A DNA stretch of 64,000 bases, taken from the NCBI GenBank assembly GCA_035540495.1, contig DATLGL010000012.1, forward strand, positions 1 through 64,000, written 5' to 3'. The stretch's first letter is position 1. Every line of letters starts with the position of its first letter. Origin of the DNA: DASVEG01 sp035540495. GTDB lineage: Bacteria; Actinomycetota; Acidimicrobiia; Acidimicrobiales; CADCTF01. Made by a program: the position numbers and the translations under genes. This document shows, in pieces, positions 1-8,315 of this stretch. The notes under the pieces were generated by a model. It made no database searches and was not told the DNA's origin. It saw only the letters and a list, made by a program, of their open reading frames with translations.

Positions 1-89
1 CGACGACCACCACCGCGCCACCACCTGCCGGCGACGAACCGCCGGCGACGGCTCCGACGACACCATCGGGCGACGACGGGGAAGGATGA
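1..89 (+). CDS. C-terminal tail of an unidentified protein (partial)
   Basis: An open frame enters from the left edge and stops at 87-89, seven bases before the response regulator start. Its 28 visible residues are low-complexity (runs of Thr, Pro and Ala, then acidic GDDGEG). This resembles the flexible, often extracytoplasmic tail of an actinobacterial membrane or secreted protein. No domain is visible, so no function is assigned. The tight spacing to the next gene suggests one transcript with the two-component system. Confidence 0.55.
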   Translation, partial: TTTTAPPPAGDEPPATAPTTPSGDDGEG

Positions 90-95
90 GCCCGT

Positions 96-782
96 ATGTC
101 TGGTCGAGTGCTGTTGGTGGAAGACGACGCGTCGCTTCGCGAGGTCGCGGCGACGGTCCTCGAGTCGCAGGGGTACTCGGTGGAGGCGGCGTCAGACGGC
201 GCTGCGGGGCTCGACGCCTTTCGCGCCCGCCCCTTCGATCTCGTCCTGCTCGACGTCATGCTCCCGGGGCTCGACGGCTTCTCGTTGTGCCGGGAGATCC
301 GGCGCCACTCGAACGTGCCGATCGTGATGCTCACCGCCCGGCGCGAGACGCACGACGTCGTAGCGGGCCTCGAACTGGGTGCTGACGACTACGTGACGAA
401 GCCGTTCGAAGCACCGGAGCTGATCGCGCGCGTCCGGGCGGTGCTCCGCCGTACCGGTGGGGGCGCCGACAACGAGGTGCTCGAGACGGGCGATCTCCGC
501 ATCGACGTCAACGCCTACCGAGCGTGGAGAGGGGGCGAAGACCTGCCGCTCACGTCGACCGAGTTCAAGCTGCTCGTCGAGCTCGTCCGCCACGCCGGGC
601 AGGTGCTGTCGCGCGATCAGCTGCTCCAGCTCGTCTGGGGCTACGACTACCTCGGCGACTCACGTCTCGTCGACATGGCGGTGAAGCGCCTGCGCGACAA
701 GATCGAGCCGGAGCCGGCCGAGCCGACCTACATCGGCACCGTGCGGGGCGTCGGCTACCGATTCGAGAGGTCCGTCAGCTGA
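96..782 (+). CDS. OmpR/PhoB-family response regulator
   Basis: 228 aa. The N-terminal receiver domain (about 1-115) has the acidic pair E9-D10-D11, phospho-acceptor D53 in the context LLDVMLPG, T80 and K102 in the TKPF motif. The C-terminal winged-helix DNA-binding domain (about 128-225) ends with the usual GVGYRF. A GGAAGGA ribosome site precedes the ATG. It is immediately followed by a histidine kinase whose start overlaps its stop, so the two form a cognate pair. By family knowledge the kinase phosphorylates D53 and the dimer then binds direct repeats in target promoters. The regulon cannot be read from the sequence; the neighbouring membrane-stress genes are a plausible target. Confidence 0.95.
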   Translation: MSGRVLLVEDDASLREVAATVLESQGYSVEAASDGAAGLDAFRARPFDLVLLDVMLPGLDGFSLCREIRRHSNVPIVMLTARRETHDVVAGLELGADDYVTKPFEAPELIARVRAVLRRTGGGADNEVLETGDLRIDVNAYRAWRGGEDLPLTSTEFKLLVELVRHAGQVLSRDQLLQLVWGYDYLGDSRLVDMAVKRLRDKIEPEPAEPTYIGTVRGVGYRFERSVS

Positions 783-2206
783 CACCGGCGGCGCCGCAGG
801 CGGACTTCCCCGCTCGGTTCCGCCGGCGGCTCGCGATCATCTTCGTCCTGGTGGCGTCGTCCGCCAGCGGCGCGCTCGCCGTCAGCTCCTACACGGCCGT
901 CAGCGCCTATCGCGAGCGGTCGTTCGTCGAACGATCGCGCTTCCAGGCGCTCACGACCGCGGCCCTCCTGCGCCGAGACGTGCAACCGCAAGACATCGAG
1001 GAGCGCCTTGCGGCGTTCGGTGAGACGCTGACGGCTGACGTGGTCGCCGTGCTCGGCGACCGAACGTTCTCCTCGGCACCGCTCCTGTCGGAGGACCTGG
1101 TGCCCGTCGAGCTACGCGAGCTCGACGCGCTCGACGCCGACGCGGCCGAAGTCACGGTCGGCGACACCGGCTACCGGGTCGTCGGCGTCACAGCTCAGCG
1201 GAGCGGGACCGAGCTCTACTTCTTCTTCTCGCGCGCGGAGCTGCGAGAGAGCCTTCGAGAGCTGTTGAGGATCCTGGTCGTCGCATGGATGGCGGTCACG
1301 GCCATCGCCGGCGGCGTCGGCATCTTCGTGGCCCGCCGTACGTTGCGCCCCGTTCGCAGCGCAGCCGACGCCGCGCACGCCGTCGCCGAGGGCCTTCTCG
1401 ACACTCGACTCGAGGTGTCGGGGTCCGACGAGTTCTCCACGCTCGCCCAGGCCTTCAACGAGATGGCCCATGCGCTGCAGACCAAGCTCGACGAACTGTC
1501 GGCTGCCCATCAGCGGGAGCGGCGCTTCACCGGCGACGTGGCGCACGAGCTGATGACACCGCTGGGCGCGCTGGTCACCGAGGCGTCGGTGCTCGAGGCT
1601 CACCTCGATCAGATGCCGCCTACGGCACGTCGAATGGCGGAACTGGTCGCAGCTGACATCCGCCGTCTCCGCCAACTCGTCGAGGAGCTCCTTGAGCTGG
1701 CGCGGGTCGACGCCGCCACTGCGGCTGGAGACGCCGGTCCCGTCCGCATCGAAGACGTCATCGCGCGTTCGATCGTCGCAGCTGGAACGCCTGAGGGCGT
1801 CGTCGTCGAAGGCGACGTGGAGGCAGTCGTCGTCACGAACTCCGGATGCCTCGAGCGGATCCTCTCGAACCTGGTGCGCAACGCGATCGTGCACGGCCGC
1901 CGGCCGGTCACCGTCGGGGCGAAGGTGTCGGCGCGATCGGCCGAGATCCAGGTGCGCGACGCGGGGGACGGGATTCCCGGCGAGCACCTCCCTCACGTCT
2001 TCGACCGCTTCTACAAAGCCGACCCGTCGAGGTCGGGAGGCGGCAGCGGGCTGGGGCTGGCCATCGCGTTGGAGTACGCGCGGTTGATCGGAGCCACGCT
2101 CGAGGCGGGAAACGCTCCGGGAGGCGGAGCGCTGTTCACGCTTCGCCTGCCGCAGAGTTCGGTTCATGCCACGTCGGCGAGGAGCGCGCGCTCCGCTTCG
2201 CTCTGA
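779..2206 (+). CDS. Sensor histidine kinase (two TM, HAMP, HisKA, HATPase)
   Basis: About 475 aa if translation starts at CTG 779, which overlaps the regulator stop as CTGA. No ATG, GTG or TTG lies in frame between 527 and 850, and the next GTG (851) would cut the first membrane helix. Segments: TM1 about 19-40, an extracytoplasmic sensor of about 120 aa, TM2 about 162-186, HAMP to about 240, an H-box with H256 (DVAHELMTPL), an N-box (SNLVRNAIVHG, about 365), and G-boxes DAGDGIPG and GGGSGLGLAIA. All catalytic boxes are intact. The ligand is unknown. The gene ends 43 bp inside the convergent channel-like gene. Confidence 0.9.
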   Translation: MTPAAPQADFPARFRRRLAIIFVLVASSASGALAVSSYTAVSAYRERSFVERSRFQALTTAALLRRDVQPQDIEERLAAFGETLTADVVAVLGDRTFSSAPLLSEDLVPVELRELDALDADAAEVTVGDTGYRVVGVTAQRSGTELYFFFSRAELRESLRELLRILVVAWMAVTAIAGGVGIFVARRTLRPVRSAADAAHAVAEGLLDTRLEVSGSDEFSTLAQAFNEMAHALQTKLDELSAAHQRERRFTGDVAHELMTPLGALVTEASVLEAHLDQMPPTARRMAELVAADIRRLRQLVEELLELARVDAATAAGDAGPVRIEDVIARSIVAAGTPEGVVVEGDVEAVVVTNSGCLERILSNLVRNAIVHGRRPVTVGAKVSARSAEIQVRDAGDGIPGEHLPHVFDRFYKADPSRSGGGSGLGLAIALEYARLIGATLEAGNAPGGGALFTLRLPQSSVHATSARSARSASL

Positions 2207-2844
2207 TCGCTCCGTCGTTCGAGGAAGAACGCGCCGAGCGAACCCGCCAGTGACGCGAAGACCACCGCCGAGTGGACCGCGAGGACGACGTCGAGCACTG
2301 CGGCGACCGCGCCGTCGACGGGCAGCGGCTGACCGCTGATGGCCCCGAGCGCCACTCCGTGCAACGCGCGGCCGTAAGCAAGATCGGGGCCGTATTCGAA
2401 GAGCACCTCCGTGGCAGCGAGGATCGTCGCCACCGCCACGCCGGCGAGGACCCCGAGGCGGCCGAGCAGCGTGCGACCCGCAGTGCGGGTCGTGCGCACG
2501 GAGGTGGATGCCACCCGAGCGAACCGGGCGGCTCGGGTGAAGGCGCGGAGGAACCGCAGGAACGGCACCGCGAGGAAGAGCAACTGCCACCAGTTCCGGC
2601 GGAAGAAGGTGACCTTCGAGGGCGCCAGCACGAGGCGAAGGACGAACTCGATCACGAACAGGAACCACAAGATCCAGGCGGCGAGGTTCCAGAACGGCTT
2701 CTGCGGCGCGCCCGCCGACGTGAGGTTGTCGGCAACGACGACGACGACGATCAGGCCGCCGGCGATGGTGAAGGGGAGGTCGAGCCGCGCCGCGATCCGC
2801 TCGACGAGCGCATCGCGCGTCGCAGCATCGGTGGAGGCGGCCAC
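2164..2844 (-). CDS. Voltage-gated-channel-like membrane protein with atypical pore
   Basis: 226 aa with five or six hydrophobic segments arranged like a 6-TM ion-channel subunit: S1 about 25-41, S2 about 53-73, an Arg-rich S3/S4 stretch (FLRFLRAFTRAARFARV), S5 about 130-148, a re-entrant region and S6 ending GSLGAFFLE. In K+ channels the pore loop carries TVGYGD. Here the corresponding place reads ALGAISGQPLPVDG, so the K+ filter is absent. It may be a non-selective or non-conducting relative of the ion-transport family; that is inference. It sits head-to-tail after the STAS gene on the minus strand, with a 10-bp gap, and is probably co-transcribed with it. Confidence 0.65.
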   Translation of the reverse strand: MAASTDAATRDALVERIAARLDLPFTIAGGLIVVVVVADNLTSAGAPQKPFWNLAAWILWFLFVIEFVLRLVLAPSKVTFFRRNWWQLLFLAVPFLRFLRAFTRAARFARVASTSVRTTRTAGRTLLGRLGVLAGVAVATILAATEVLFEYGPDLAYGRALHGVALGAISGQPLPVDGAVAAVLDVVLAVHSAVVFASLAGSLGAFFLERRSDQSEAERALLADVA

Positions 2845-2854
2845 GGCCGCGGTC

Positions 2855-3163
2855 TTACCCCCCGTCGCCGAGCAACGTCTCGTCGAGGCCGGTCGCGAGC
2901 AGCACCCGACGTATCACCGGCGACGGGTCGACGAGGCGGATGCGACCCTCACGGCGCTGGAGGCGACAGTGCGCCCCGAACAGTACCCCCAGCGCCGTGG
3001 AATCGATGAACGTCATTCCCGACATGTCGATCGTGAGCGTGCGGGCCGGGTCGTCGTCGATGAACTTCCGCAGCTCGGACCGCAGGTCCGACGACGTCGC
3101 CACGTCGACCTCCCCGGTAAGCACCAGATCGCTGGAAGTCGTGACGTCGGAGGCGATGCTCAT
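2855..3163 (-). CDS. STAS-domain anti-sigma factor antagonist
   Basis: 102 aa, a single STAS domain. The signature MSGMTFIDSTALGVL contains S55, the residue that partner-switching anti-sigma kinases phosphorylate in SpoIIAA/RsbV proteins. By family knowledge the unphosphorylated form binds an anti-sigma factor and frees a stress sigma factor, and a SpoIIE-type phosphatase restores this form. Such a phosphatase is encoded at 15063-16601, but no anti-sigma kinase or sigma factor is visible in the window. The divergent upstream region holds strong dyads (3191-3250). Confidence 0.88.
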   Translation of the reverse strand: MSIASDVTTSSDLVLTGEVDVATSSDLRSELRKFIDDDPARTLTIDMSGMTFIDSTALGVLFGAHCRLQRREGRIRLVDPSPVIRRVLLATGLDETLLGDGG

Positions 3164-3190
3164 GGTCGCATTGACCTCCCGGTCCGTCTC

Positions 3191-3250
3191 CCGCGGATGA
3201 CGCGGGTGTCACCGGTCGGTAACGACCGGCCCGTGACCGACACGTGACAC
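3191..3250. promoter_or_regulatory. Nested dyads in a divergent promoter region
   Basis: Between the STAS gene (minus) and the DUF6458-like gene (plus) lie three perfect inverted repeats: CCGCG/CGCGG (3191-3195/3201-3205), CCGGTCG/CGACCGG with a GTAA loop (3212-3218/3223-3229), and an outer GTGTCAC/GTGACAC (3206-3212/3244-3250). They could be an operator pair for a dimeric regulator. No convincing -35/-10 hexamers were recognised. Confidence 0.4.
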
Positions 3251-3311
3251 TGCGCCCTCGACGTCTCGGGAAGGGAGTTCCTGCCGAACGGCAATGACGA
3301 AGGGAGCGTTC

Positions 3312-3503
3312 ATGGGTATCGGAGTAGGCGTCCTGCTGCTCGCGGTGGGAGCCATCTTGGTGTGGGCGGTCGACGCATCGGTACAAGGACTCGACCTCGA
3401 CGTCGTGGGCGTCATCTTGATGATCGCCGGCGCCGTCGGTCTGATCTGGGGCCTGCTGGCGGCGAACGCAGCCGAGCCGCGCCGCCGCGTGATCGAGGAA
3501 TAG
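3312..3503 (+). CDS. DUF6458-like small membrane protein
   Basis: 63 aa from ATG 3312, chosen because GAAGGGAG lies just upstream; an in-frame ATG at 3294 would add six residues and lacks such a site. Two hydrophobic helices (about 2-20 and 28-50) are separated by a short linker with DLDVVG, followed by a basic/acidic cytoplasmic tail. Length, MGIGVGVLLLAVGAIL start and LDVVGVILMIAGAVGLI match the actinobacterial DUF6458 pattern as I know it. Function is unknown. It is followed two bases later by another tiny hydrophobic protein gene. Confidence 0.7.
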   Translation: MGIGVGVLLLAVGAILVWAVDASVQGLDLDVVGVILMIAGAVGLIWGLLAANAAEPRRRVIEE

Positions 3504-3505
3504 CG

Positions 3506-3661
3506 ATGGGCCTCGTCGTGCTTCTGATCGTGCTCGCCCTCGTCTTCGGCGGGCTCGGGCTCGTCGTCGAGGGGCTCAAGTGGCTGCTCATCATCGCGGC
3601 CGTGTTGTTCATCGCGAGCTTCTTCACCGGCTTCGTGTCGCGGTCTCGCGTCGGCTCGTAG
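3506..3661 (+). CDS. Small hydrophobic protein (51 aa)
   Basis: ATG 3506 follows a GAGGA site and starts two bases after the preceding stop. The product is almost wholly two hydrophobic segments (MGLVVLLIVLALVFGGLGL, then KWLLIIAAVLFIASFFTGF) with a short basic end. Similar 45-60 aa hydrophobic proteins occur near stress genes in actinobacteria, but no activity is established. Spacing with the DUF6458-like gene and the downstream YihY gene indicates a single transcript. Confidence 0.65.
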   Translation: MGLVVLLIVLALVFGGLGLVVEGLKWLLIIAAVLFIASFFTGFVSRSRVGS

Positions 3662-3667
3662 ACCTCG

Positions 3668-4642
3668 TTGGAGCGACTCGTCCGTTGGTTCGACGACCGG
3701 CAGTCGGAACGCTGGTGGTTGGCCTATCCGGTGGCGACCGTGCGCAAGTACGCGGACGATCGCGGCAGCGCGTTTGCCGGTCTCGTCACCTTCCAGGCCT
3801 TCCTAGCGCTTCTTCCGACGCTGGTCGTCGTCCTGACGGTCGTTTCGCACCTCACCGACGGGTCGTCGCGCATCCGGGCGGCAGTCGTCGGATCGACCCT
3901 CTCCCAGCTACCTGTCGTGGGTCAGCGCATACGCGACGACGTCTCGACAGTGGGCGCAACCGGGCCGTGGGCGGCCGTCGCGATCGCGGGCCTCCTCTGG
4001 ACGGCAGCCGGGATCTACCACAGCACCCAGCTCGCCTTGAACCAGGTGTGGAACGTGGAGGGCGTGCATCGCCAAGGGTTCGTCAGCCGGCACATCCGCG
4101 CGGGCATCCTGTTCGCGCTCTTCATCTCAGCAGCGATCGGGACGTCGTTCCTGCCGATGCGCCAGGCACTCGGTGTGCTGCCACCCGTTCTCGCCGACTC
4201 CGTCTCGGCGGTCGGGGGCGCGGTTATCGCTGCGGTGCTGCTGCTCGGGGTACTCCGCCTGGTCGTCGCGCCGGTCGTGCCACTTCGATGCCTCGTCCCG
4301 TCCGCGATCCTCGCCGGGCTCCTGTGGCAGCTGCTCCAGCTGATCGGCACGTGGTTCGTCACGGAGCGGCTCGCCAACGCCAGTGATCTGTACGGGAGCA
4401 TCGGCTTCATCGTCGTCACGCTGTCGTGGATCAACCTCCTCGCCCGCACCATGATCTTCTCGAACGAGTGGGCCGTCGTTGCGGTGCGCGAACTGTGGCC
4501 ACGTCGGATCGCCCAGCCGCCCCTGACCGCCGCCGACAAGAGAGTGCTGAGCGAGCTGGCGAGGAACGAACGGCGCCGGCCGGAACAACACGTGCACGTC
4601 ACGTTCGACGACGATGACGACGACGACACGCTCGCCTCGTGA
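3668..4642 (+). CDS. YihY/virulence factor BrkB family membrane protein
   Basis: 324 aa from TTG 3668, six bases after the preceding stop. The N-terminal motif DDRGSAFAGLVTFQAFLALLP and about six transmembrane helices match the YihY/BrkB family, formerly mis-annotated as RNase BN. The biochemical role is not settled. The C-terminus is a run of seven Asp residues (VTFDDDDDDDTLAS) encoded by GAC/GAT codons, probably a flexible acidic tail. Its stop overlaps the start of the next gene as GTGA. A second family member lies at 12060-12950. Confidence 0.88.
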   Translation: MERLVRWFDDRQSERWWLAYPVATVRKYADDRGSAFAGLVTFQAFLALLPTLVVVLTVVSHLTDGSSRIRAAVVGSTLSQLPVVGQRIRDDVSTVGATGPWAAVAIAGLLWTAAGIYHSTQLALNQVWNVEGVHRQGFVSRHIRAGILFALFISAAIGTSFLPMRQALGVLPPVLADSVSAVGGAVIAAVLLLGVLRLVVAPVVPLRCLVPSAILAGLLWQLLQLIGTWFVTERLANASDLYGSIGFIVVTLSWINLLARTMIFSNEWAVVAVRELWPRRIAQPPLTAADKRVLSELARNERRRPEQHVHVTFDDDDDDDTLAS

Positions 4643-5542
4643 CGGAGCCGCGGGATCCGACGTCGCCGTCGATGCGCCTCGTCGAGAGGTGGAGCGCGAT
4701 CGTTCTGCGTCTCATCGTGCTCGGCGCAGGCGTGGCCATCGCCGTCGTCGTGCTCGCCCGGCTTCGCCTGGTCGTGCTGCCGGTGATCGTGGCACTCGTG
4801 CTCTCGACGTTCCTCGCACCGGGCGCAGACCGCCTTCGACGGGAAGAGCCTCACGGCCGAGATCACCTCGTACCTCGAGCGGAACAGCGGCTCGATAGGT
4901 GAACGTGTCACCTCCGGCGCCGTGCTTCTGGCGGAGGTCATCGCGAGCGTCTTGCTCTCGCTCGTGGTGCTGTTCTTCTTCCTCAAGGACGGCCCGAGGA
5001 TCTGCGACGCGCTGGTCGGACTCATCCCCGATGAGCGACAAGACGATGTTCGCGCCATCGGGGCACGGGTGTGGGAGGCGCTAGCGGGTTACGTTCGCGG
5101 GTCGGCGATCGACGGCGCGATAGAGGCGGTGCTCGTCGCCGTTGCTCTGTCGCTGCTGGCGGTGCCACTCGCGATCCCGCTGGCGATCATCACGTTCTTC
5201 GCCGGCTTCGTGCCCGTTGTCGGTGCCACGTTCGCGGGCTTCGTCGCCGCGATGGTCGCCCTCGTCGCCGATGGTCCCGGCTCAGCGATCGCCGCCGCAG
5301 CGGTCTTCCTCGTGGTCCAGCAAGTGCAGAACAACGTTCTCGAGCCCGTGGTGCTCGGGCGGACCGTCGACCTCCACCCGCTGGCGATCGTCCTCACGCT
5401 CACAACGGGCGGCATCGTCGCCGGAATCGTCGGCGTCTTCCTCGCCGTCCCCACCGCAGCAGTCATCGCTGCGGTGGTACGAGAGACGCGTGATCGCGAG
5501 CTCGTGCGATCGCTCGCGCCTCAGCCGCGCCGCAGTGAATGA
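4639..5542 (+). pseudogene. AI-2E/PerM family transporter, frameshifted and internally deleted
   Basis: From GTG 4639 the first frame gives the family's N-terminal helices up to TFLAPGADRLRR, then runs out of frame and stops at 4902. The +1 frame picks up near 4835 (TAFDGKSLTAEITSYLE) and continues to 5542 with the family's C-terminal half (FFFLKDGP, ITFFAGFVPVVG, NNVLEPVVLG). Family members are about 350 aa; the joined length here is about 300, so some 40-60 residues covering a helix and the start of the periplasmic stretch are missing. A deletion that also shifted the frame fits best. A sequencing error alone would not remove the segment. The downstream half could still be translated from GTG or ATG starts near 4920. 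Confidence 0.7.
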
Positions 5543-6093
5543 AGTCGGCTGCAGCCGCTCCGTGCCAATCGGGGCTTGTTGGGTACGGCTTCGTCATGAT
5601 TGATCGCTTGTGGTCAGGACCGACTGCGGTCCTGCCGACGGTCGTCGGCACCGTCGTGCTGTTCGCGGCGGTGCTCACGATGGTGCGACTCGCCGGCCGA
5701 AGGACGCTCGCGCAGATCTCTGCCTTCGACGTTCTGGTGACGATCGCGATCGGGTCCGTGGTCGCAGGCGCGGCGCTTCCGCCACAACCGAAGGCCCTTG
5801 ATGGCGCCTTGGTGGTCGGGACGCTCTTGGCGCTGCAGACCCTCGTCGCCGCGGCGCGCCAGCGGAGCGACCGACTGCAGCGCGTTCTCGACTTCGCTCC
5901 CGAACGGATCGTCGAAGATGGCGAGCTGTCGTTGTCGCGTTCGCTCGCTTCGGCACAGTTGACGAGAGACGAGGTCGAGGCCCGGCTGCGGCAGAGCGGC
6001 GTACGCGACCTCGGCGAGGTCTCGCTCGTGATCCTCGAGCCAGGAGGGAAGCTCAGTGTCTTCATGAGCGACGACAGCGGCGGACATCGGTGA
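5539..6093 (+). CDS. DUF421 (YetF-like) membrane protein
   Basis: 184 aa from ATG 5539, which overlaps the previous stop as ATGA. An in-frame ATG at 5596 (MIDRLWSGP) removes 19 residues and matches the usual family start better, so it is a serious alternative. Three N-terminal helices are followed by a soluble DUF421 domain with the conserved GRRTLAQISAFDVLVTIAIGS and, later, the LTRDEVEARLRQSGV and LEPGGKLSV segments. Function is unsettled in the literature as I know it; some relatives affect spore or stress traits. It overlaps the next gene by 4 bp. Confidence 0.82.
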   Translation: MKSAAAAPCQSGLVGYGFVMIDRLWSGPTAVLPTVVGTVVLFAAVLTMVRLAGRRTLAQISAFDVLVTIAIGSVVAGAALPPQPKALDGALVVGTLLALQTLVAAARQRSDRLQRVLDFAPERIVEDGELSLSRSLASAQLTRDEVEARLRQSGVRDLGEVSLVILEPGGKLSVFMSDDSGGHR

Positions 6094-7292
6094 TCGCGAC
6101 GAAGCTTCGGGCGGCGCTTCGAAGTCGCCTCCTGGTCGTGCCGGCCGGATTCGTGGCAGGGGCGATCCTGCTGTCGGTAGCTGTGAGCGTCGTCGACGTC
6201 CGCACGGGATTCGGTCGCATCCTGTTCCCCGGCGATGCCCAGAGCGCGCGGACGCTGCTGGGCACGGTCGCTACCGGCACCGTGACGCTCATGGGGTTGG
6301 TGTTCAGCGTCACGATGCTCGTCATCCAGCTCACGTCGTCGCAGTACTCACCACGCGTGCTCGGCACGTTCCTCCGCGATCGCAACGCGCACTTCACGCT
6401 CGGCGTGTTCGCCGGCACGTTCGCCTTCTCTCTCGCGTCGCTGCGAGCCGTCACCGGAGACCAGGTCCCGGAGACGGCGGTGTCATTGGCGGTCCTGTTC
6501 GCCTTCGTCACACTCGCGACGTTCGTGCAGTACATCAACCACGTCGCGCGAAAGATCAGGGTGAACTCCGTGATCGAGTCGGTGGCGAACGACGCCGCCG
6601 TGTCGATCGAGACGTTCCTCGAGCGAGCCCGCGTCGAGCAGCACCAGTCGCCTCCTCCACGAGCAACCCCGGCGCAGGTCGCATCGTCGGTCTCCGGGTT
6701 CGTCGTCGCCGTCGACCATGTCGGATTGGTAGCTCTCGCCGAAGAGACCGATTCGTTCGTCGACGTCGTCGTCGCGCCCGGCGACTTCGTGCGGAACGGT
6801 CGACACGTGATGACGGTGATGGCCGCCGACGCGAGCGACGGCGGGCGGTTCCTTCGCCACCTCGACGTCGACGCCGAGCGCGACGTAGGACAGGATCCGC
6901 TGTACGGGCTGCGGCAGCTCGTCGACATCGCGCAGCGAGCACTGTCTCCGTCGATGAACGATCCGACGACTGCTGCGCAGGTCGTCGGGTTCCTCCACGA
7001 TCTCCTGGCGCGGCTCGCGCCGCACTCGTTTCCTCGAGGAGTGATCTGCGACGACGACGGCACCGCTCGCGTGCGCGTTGTGACACCGACATGGGACGAC
7101 GTCGTGCGCACCGCTGTCGACGAGCTCATCCCGATGGCGGACGACCAGCTCCAGGTGCTGGCCGCGCTCCACCGGATGCTGTCCGACCTGCGCGACACGG
7201 CCCGTCCCGAGCGCGCCGAAGGCATCGAGCAGCGCCGCGCTGCCGTCGCCCGACGGATCGACAGCTTCGAGCGGCGCCTGCTCGCGCCGTGA
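6090..7292 (+). CDS. DUF2254 membrane protein
   Basis: 400 aa from GTG 6090 (GTGA overlap with the DUF421 stop). Four N-terminal helices are followed by a cytoplasmic domain. Family-specific stretches are SSQYSPRVLGTFLRDRN (about 87-103) and ALSPSMNDPTTAAQ (about 286-299). No enzymatic role is known. It closes the plus-strand string that began at 3312 and converges, with no gap, on the MscS gene. Confidence 0.85.
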   Translation: MIATKLRAALRSRLLVVPAGFVAGAILLSVAVSVVDVRTGFGRILFPGDAQSARTLLGTVATGTVTLMGLVFSVTMLVIQLTSSQYSPRVLGTFLRDRNAHFTLGVFAGTFAFSLASLRAVTGDQVPETAVSLAVLFAFVTLATFVQYINHVARKIRVNSVIESVANDAAVSIETFLERARVEQHQSPPPRATPAQVASSVSGFVVAVDHVGLVALAEETDSFVDVVVAPGDFVRNGRHVMTVMAADASDGGRFLRHLDVDAERDVGQDPLYGLRQLVDIAQRALSPSMNDPTTAAQVVGFLHDLLARLAPHSFPRGVICDDDGTARVRVVTPTWDDVVRTAVDELIPMADDQLQVLAALHRMLSDLRDTARPERAEGIEQRRAAVARRIDSFERRLLAP

Positions 7293-8210
7293 TCAGCCGG
7301 CGCGTACGGCGCCCGCAGGGGTGACGGGCTTTCCCTGCAACGCAGCCTCGAAGCTCGAGGTGGCCTGCAGGGCGACCACCTGGCACGGGATCTCGATGCC
7401 GTGCGCATCGAAGGCCATCTTCACCGCCTCGATGGCGTCACTCTTCGTCCGGCGCATCTCGAGCTGGCGGGCGTCGCACCAGAAGAGCACCTCGAGGTTG
7501 ATCGCCCAGTCACCGAGCTCGGTGACGAAGACCTCCACCGGCGGGTCGTCAGCGACGCCTTCCACCGCCGCGACGGCGTCGCGAGCAACATGCCTCGCAT
7601 CTGCAAGGTCGGTCTCGTACGCGACGCCGACGACGAAGCCGGCGCGGATGCGAGGCCGTGCGGTCTGAACGCGGATCACGTTCGTGTACACCGTTGCGTT
7701 CGGCACCAGCACCCTACGGCCGTCGTAGGTCATCACGACGGTCTCGCGGATGGTGATCTCCTCGACCGTTCCGGTCACGTCCTCCACCTCTATCTGGTCG
7801 CCGCCAGAGAACGGATGCCGGAAGAGCAGGAGGATGCCCGCCAAGAGGTTCTGGAGGATGTCCTGGAACGCGAACCCGACCGCGATGCTCAACACACCAG
7901 CGCCTGCGAGCAGGTTCACCGGCTTGATCGACGGAAACACGACCGCCATCGCCAGCAGAGCGCCGCTCAGCGTCATGACCGCCGACGTCAGCTTCGCGAA
8001 CACCCGGGCGAAGCTCGGCGTGCGAGTACGGGCGAGGCGACCGCGGACGATCGGCCGAAGCACTCGTCCGACGACCACGAAGACCACAAGGACCACGACC
8101 GCGATCCCTACGCGTGGTAGCGCCTCGACGGCCGTGGCCCACGCGGAAGATGCGGAATCCTTGATCTCGGCGGCGTCGTCGACGCCGTCGACCAACCTCA
8201 TGGCGACCAT
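7293..8210 (-). CDS. Small-conductance mechanosensitive channel (MscS family)
   Basis: 305 aa. Two N-terminal helices lead to the Gly/Ala-rich pore helix (LLAGAGVLSIAVGFAFQDIL), the beta domain (GDQIEVEDVTGTVEEI, then TYDGRRVLVPNATVYTNVI) and an alpha/beta cytoplasmic domain, in the canonical MscS order. By family knowledge it opens under membrane tension to release solutes during hypo-osmotic shock. The start may be GTG or ATG 8210, or ATG 8201 (MRLVDGV). The last residues (PVTPAGAVRAG) are unremarkable. Confidence 0.92.
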   Translation of the reverse strand: MVAMRLVDGVDDAAEIKDSASSAWATAVEALPRVGIAVVVLVVFVVVGRVLRPIVRGRLARTRTPSFARVFAKLTSAVMTLSGALLAMAVVFPSIKPVNLLAGAGVLSIAVGFAFQDILQNLLAGILLLFRHPFSGGDQIEVEDVTGTVEEITIRETVVMTYDGRRVLVPNATVYTNVIRVQTARPRIRAGFVVGVAYETDLADARHVARDAVAAVEGVADDPPVEVFVTELGDWAINLEVLFWCDARQLEMRRTKSDAIEAVKMAFDAHGIEIPCQVVALQATSSFEAALQGKPVTPAGAVRAG

Positions 8211-8315
8211 GCCGGCTGCCTTACCCGCGGCTCGCGCCTCCTGTGGCGTGCCCCTTGTGTAACTGCTCTGTCACAAGATGCAGCAGCCGAGGGCTCCGAC
8301 GGGAACACCGCCTGG

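Noticed and set aside
1112..2668. 518-codon open frame on the minus strand across the histidine kinase
   Set aside because: It is low-complexity, Arg/Pro-rich and follows the codon pattern of the real kinase and channel genes; it is a GC-rich shadow.
4600..4625. Trinucleotide repeat (GAC/GAT) as a microsatellite element
   Set aside because: It is simply the poly-Asp tail of the YihY protein and contains synonymous changes.
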